The position numbers and the translations under genes were made by a program. Shown here one piece after another: positions 60,216 through 64,000 of a stretch of DNA of 64,000 bases. The notes under the pieces were generated by a model. It was not told the origin of the DNA. It was given only the letters and a program-made list of their open reading frames with translations, and did no database searches. How positions within the stretch are numbered: position 1 is the first letter of the stretch; each line of letters opens with the position of its first letter. The stretch is from Floccularia luteovirens (taxonomy: Eukaryota > Basidiomycota > Agaricomycetes > Agaricales > Squamanitaceae): the NCBI GenBank assembly GCA_009739215.1, contig VSJF01000004.1, positions 992,001-1,056,000 on the forward strand, read 5' to 3'.

Positions 60216-63200
60216 CTAGGTAACGGACAGGCCCCTGTTACTTTTCATGTAACATTCCACAACTGTCTCGACTAAATCAATAACCTTTTGGCAGTGAGAA
60301 ATAGCACAGGCAGGAAGATAGATAGAAGGGAATATATTTTGCAGCCTGGCGCTAAAGTCCATCAGCATCAATGAGTCAACTCCCAAAGTCCAAAGGTCTT
60401 CTCCAGTCCGGATCTGTACATCATTCAGCCCAGTCGCTTCGGCCAAAATCCGGAAGATCATAGCCTGAACTTCCCTGCTCGACGTATGCTTAATAACATC
60501 AGTTGTGATTGGGGAGGGATATTTATTATTCATCATCGTCGCCAGTCCCTTCTTGAAAGCGTCTTGTCGGATCTTCCGAAATTGCATCTTGGCAATGTGC
60601 GAAACAATAGCTGCATCTCTCAATGCATAAACTTCCGCCGAAAAAACCTCTCGATCGTCAGACCAAAAATAGTTACAATATACTCTGTAGGATGCGTCGG
60701 TATCGACCAGCTGAGGTACAACTGTAGCCATCCCGATGTCACTGCAGATGTAAATATCCCTTGAACACCGATACCTATTTGCTAGGAATCCAGGGATATG
60801 CGTAAGAGCATCAAAAAAGGCCGGATGCGTGTAGAACTTGCCAGTCCATGGACCTTGTGGCAGCCGGACAACGACAGACGCTTCTGTGCTACTTGCAACC
60901 AAGGTTTTTACGCTTTGATAACTTTCTGCATATTCCACGAGTGGAGGAAAAATGCTTTCATACATTTCTTGGGTGGAGACGACCTCAAGATTGTCGAAGA
61001 AAGCATCATGTATGATATCGGATATCTTGCGCGAAATTAATGCCCGGGAATCCGCGCGAAGGTCCGTGGATACGCAAAACAAGAACGTGCCACGGACATG
61101 AAGGATCTCTTGCACCGAGCCATGCCGAGAACAAATACTGAACTCTCCATGATCTTTATCAAAAGAAATTCTTGTTATCACAACACTCTTCACTGGTTCA
61201 GCGTAGACCAGCGCTTGTTTGAATTCGAGGTTGCGCAATTCGATGCAAGTTCCATGAACAGGAAGCTTTGAATTGTTTTTGGTGAGTTCGATGGCTGCCA
61301 AGATTTGTTCCAGGAAGACTGAAGCAGGGCAGATAGGTACGTCTACAACGACATGTCCCTGAATATACTGTTTTAATTGATCAATCGGCGTCTCATAAGT
61401 CGCTGTTTCATAGTTTTGGCTCGCATGTTGCTCCATAGAATCGGTAAGCATCGAATACCCAGCGGCATCCTTGACATGTTCTGTGTTGCTGAGTATAGGC
61501 CATGTTTCGGGAAATTCATTATAAGGAACCCAAAATCTGTTTTTTTCAAATGGATATGCAGGAAGACTAATGTAAAAGGCAGGAACGTGCGCGAAAACTT
61601 CTCGCCAGGATAGTTTGTTGCCAGCAAGATAGAGTCGGGATAAAGAAGAAGAAAGGGTGTGCCAGTCATCCTCTTGCTTTTTCATCGATGGTAACAGAAG
61701 GCCAGATATCTCATGATAGGTGTTGAGAATTGGGAGAATTGTAGTATGGGGCCCAATCTCAACCCACGTATCTATTTTCGGAAGTGAGGTGTCCGATGAC
61801 AATGCATTCAATCCTTTCTCGAATAATACTGGTTGTATGCAATGGTGCGCAAAGTAGTCCCGATTGAAGACTGAAGAATTACCAGGATGGACGACGAGTC
61901 CGTATAGATTTGATATAATTGGGATTTTTGGAGAGCTGGTGACGACATTTTTGACGGACAACATGAGATCGTCCAGTAAAGACTCCATCGCAGGACTATG
62001 ATATGCAAATGGGACAGACAAAAAAGTATTCTTGCACTTGACGTTTGTATCAAGCTGATTTTTTATCCTGCGCAGCTGCTCAAGTGGTCCACCAAGAACC
62101 GAATTCCTAGCACTGTTGTAACATACAATCGAAACATCAGGAAAGAACCCTAGAAGCATTTTCACGCTTTCTACTTCCATGTCCACTGAAAGCATTCCTG
62201 TAGAATTACAAACACATTTGCTGAACATCAATTGGGCTCTTCTGGCAACTAGAATCAATGCCGCCCGAAGAGACAAGACGCCAGCAACGACAAGCGCAGC
62301 ATATTCTCCAAGGCTAGTAAGATCATAAGATCAACGAATCAAATTATCATCCAGTCTTCTACTTAGAACAAACCTTACCTATGGCCCACGACGACAGATG
62401 GAATCATCCCCCACGAAATCCAGAGTTTAGCTAGGGAATATTGCAGCGCAGTCAATGCAGGTTGCATCATGTCCAATTCTTCAGTATTCTTAGACGTATC
62501 TATATCCCCAGTAATGATGGAAAGAATCCCAGTGAAGCCGCCTGTTATTAGAATGACATGGCATTCATCTATATGCTTCTTGAAAAGAGAAGAAGTTCGG
62601 TACAAAAGACTTCCCATTCCAAAGTATTGACCACCTTGTCCAGAGAACACGAATATCAAGCCGGAGCTTTCCCCGGCACATTGCACAACCGGGGCTGTCC
62701 GTAGGCACGTCACCAGTTCGTCAGAGGTCTTTACTGGCATGGCGAGGCGATATGAGTATGTCTGCCTACGCGCGGTCGTGCTATAAACAATATCGGCAAT
62801 ATCGGCTTCAGTATCGCTCAGCCATGATATATAGCGAGTGCGAAGCTCTTCCAATGCAGAGCGTGTCTTAGCAGATAGTCCAAATGGTAACGTTAAACGC
62901 TCAAGTGCTCGCTTGCTTGGTGTAGCTTGAACGTATTCCTCAACGAGAATCGCTGCATTAGAGCCTGAAGCTCCGAAGTTATTTACAACTGCTGCCCTTG
63001 TCCATCCATTGAAAGGATGCCAGGGTGTGTTTTCGGTATCGATGATAACATTATCTGTTTGGAGCGGCTTGATTTGAGGGTTCAAAATAGATAATGATAT
63101 CAGGCGAGGTATTGCCTGATGTTGGAACATCAATAAAACTTTAGCGAGACTCGCCGCACCCGAAGCTGCTTCTAGATGTCCTATATTTGCTTTGATTGAA

Positions 63201-64000
63201 GTGATATGGAGAGGATTGTCGGATGGACGCTGCAGGGCAAACACGTTTCGGATGCTTTCCATTTCCGTTGGATCTCCAGCTTGTGTACCGGTCCCATGCG
63301 CTTCAACGACACTTATACTGCTCGAATCGATATTCGACCTCTTGAGCAACTGTTCGAATAAAAGGGTTTGAGAGCCACCATGGGGATGTGTGATTGACTG
63401 GGCCTTTCCGCTGTGATTTACCTCCACGCCACGAATCAAACCAAGAATGCGGTCATTCTCTTCGATTGCATCACACAAGCGTTTAATGACAAAAGTGACA
63501 CAACCCTCGCTTCGTGAGTAGCCGTTGGCAGATGCATCAAAAGTTTTGCATTGCCCATCTCTGCTCAAAAAGTGGGATTGATCTAGGCCAATGAACATCT
63601 AAAACAAGAATTGATTAGTAAATGCCGTCACATTTAAACAAGATACTCCTACATCAGGACTTGTTATCACATTGACTCCACCGACTAATGCAGCAGTACA
63701 ATCCCCATTTATCAGTGCTCGACAACCTTGATATATTGCGACTGTTGAAGAAGAACAAGCAGTATCCACCACAATGGATGGTCCACTCCATTCCATAAAA
63801 TGGGATATTCGCCCACTTAAGAATGCTTTCAATGTCCCTAGCCACTGTTAATAAGTCATGGGTTTTTACATAACAAACGGCTTACCAGTGGTATAGTATG
63901 TGTCAATTTCGTGACGTAAGTTCAGTGCATAGTCTTGTGTAGCCGCGCCAATGTAACAACCAAAAGACTGTGTCTGGAAGCTTTGTGTATCGTTAGGAAT
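60216..64000 (-). CDS. Non-reducing polyketide synthase, 3' part (KS-AT-PT-ACP)
   Basis: The gene runs off the right end, so any SAT domain and the KS N-terminus are outside. [30 protein letters not shown] (active Cys), [15 protein letters not shown] and [14 protein letters not shown] (both His). [15 protein letters not shown], and [14 protein letters not shown] formed by splicing out 62314-62378. Product-template domain: [20 protein letters not shown] and [20 protein letters not shown]. One [23 protein letters not shown], with the Ser for phosphopantetheine. The protein ends [12 protein letters not shown] with no thioesterase. PT and the absence of KR, ER and MT domains before the end mark an aromatic, non-reducing type; basidiomycete relatives make orsellinic-acid-like products. 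Product release must use another route if no TE exists. Confidence 0.88.

Noticed and set aside
54927..64000. The acyl-CoA synthetase and PKS as one biosynthetic cluster
   Set aside because: They share strand and are about 5 kb apart, but GPN3 and a His-rich gene lie between and the ligase resembles the general ACSF2 type. A functional link is not supported by sequence alone.

Overview
The window reads as nuclear DNA of a filamentous basidiomycete, most likely an Agaricomycete. Almost every gene is split by short introns of about 48-70 bases with GT...AG ends. Genes are tightly packed on both strands. The gene set is fungal: an Atg10-type E2, a Zn2Cys6 regulator, a Tvp38-type Golgi protein, a Dal5-type permease, a non-reducing polyketide synthase and a Dicer. 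Several unnamed proteins look like families I associate with mushrooms. There are no bacterial operons, no CRISPR arrays and no clear intact transposon. Joined gene models below were made by eye from conserved reading frames and splice signals, so exon edges can be off by a few bases.

Layout. 1-4.7 kb: the 3' part of a membrane-anchored spermidine-synthase-like protein, then a BTB/POZ protein. 4.9-6.1 kb (minus): a single-pass membrane protein with two cysteine modules. 6.5-13.6 kb (plus): a 2-oxoglutarate/Fe(II) oxygenase, an M28 glutamate-carboxypeptidase-like peptidase and cystathionine gamma-synthase. 13.9-18.1 kb: an LPA-acyltransferase-like enzyme (minus), a Tvp38/TMEM64 protein (plus) and a syntaxin-18/Ufe1 SNARE (minus). 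18.9-22.5 kb (plus): SSU72, a 1-Cys peroxiredoxin and proteasome alpha-2. 23.3 kb: a small Zn2Cys6 protein. 24.7-27.6 kb (minus): an aldehyde dehydrogenase. 28 kb: a tiny cytochrome c oxidase VIIc-type subunit. 28.4-33 kb (minus): a Dicer with no recognisable DExD half. 33.7-37.7 kb: an unknown protein, a DUF7719-like membrane protein and a Faf1/DUF4602-like ribosome-biogenesis factor. 38-41 kb (minus): an unknown gene and a two-ribbon ZNRD2/p27-like protein. 41.2-46.6 kb: an EDEM-type GH47 protein, APRT and ribosomal protein eS1. 46.8-52.1 kb (plus): ATG10, acetyl-CoA acetyltransferase and a Dal5-like transporter. 52.2-54.6 kb: a disordered protein. 54.8 kb: an intron-containing tRNA-Arg(ACG). 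54.9-64 kb (all minus): an acyl-CoA ligase, a His-rich protein, GPN3 and the 3' part of a non-reducing PKS that runs off the end.

Most of the window is housekeeping: protein synthesis and turnover, ER and Golgi traffic, sulfur, purine and acetyl-CoA metabolism. Accessory content is at the right edge (PKS) and in the Dicer. The observations most worth checking are a probable AT-AC intron in the acyl-CoA ligase, a GC-AG intron and a 490-base intron in the aldehyde dehydrogenase, the missing N-terminal helicase half of Dicer, and a one-base frame break in the ribosomal protein eS1 gene.
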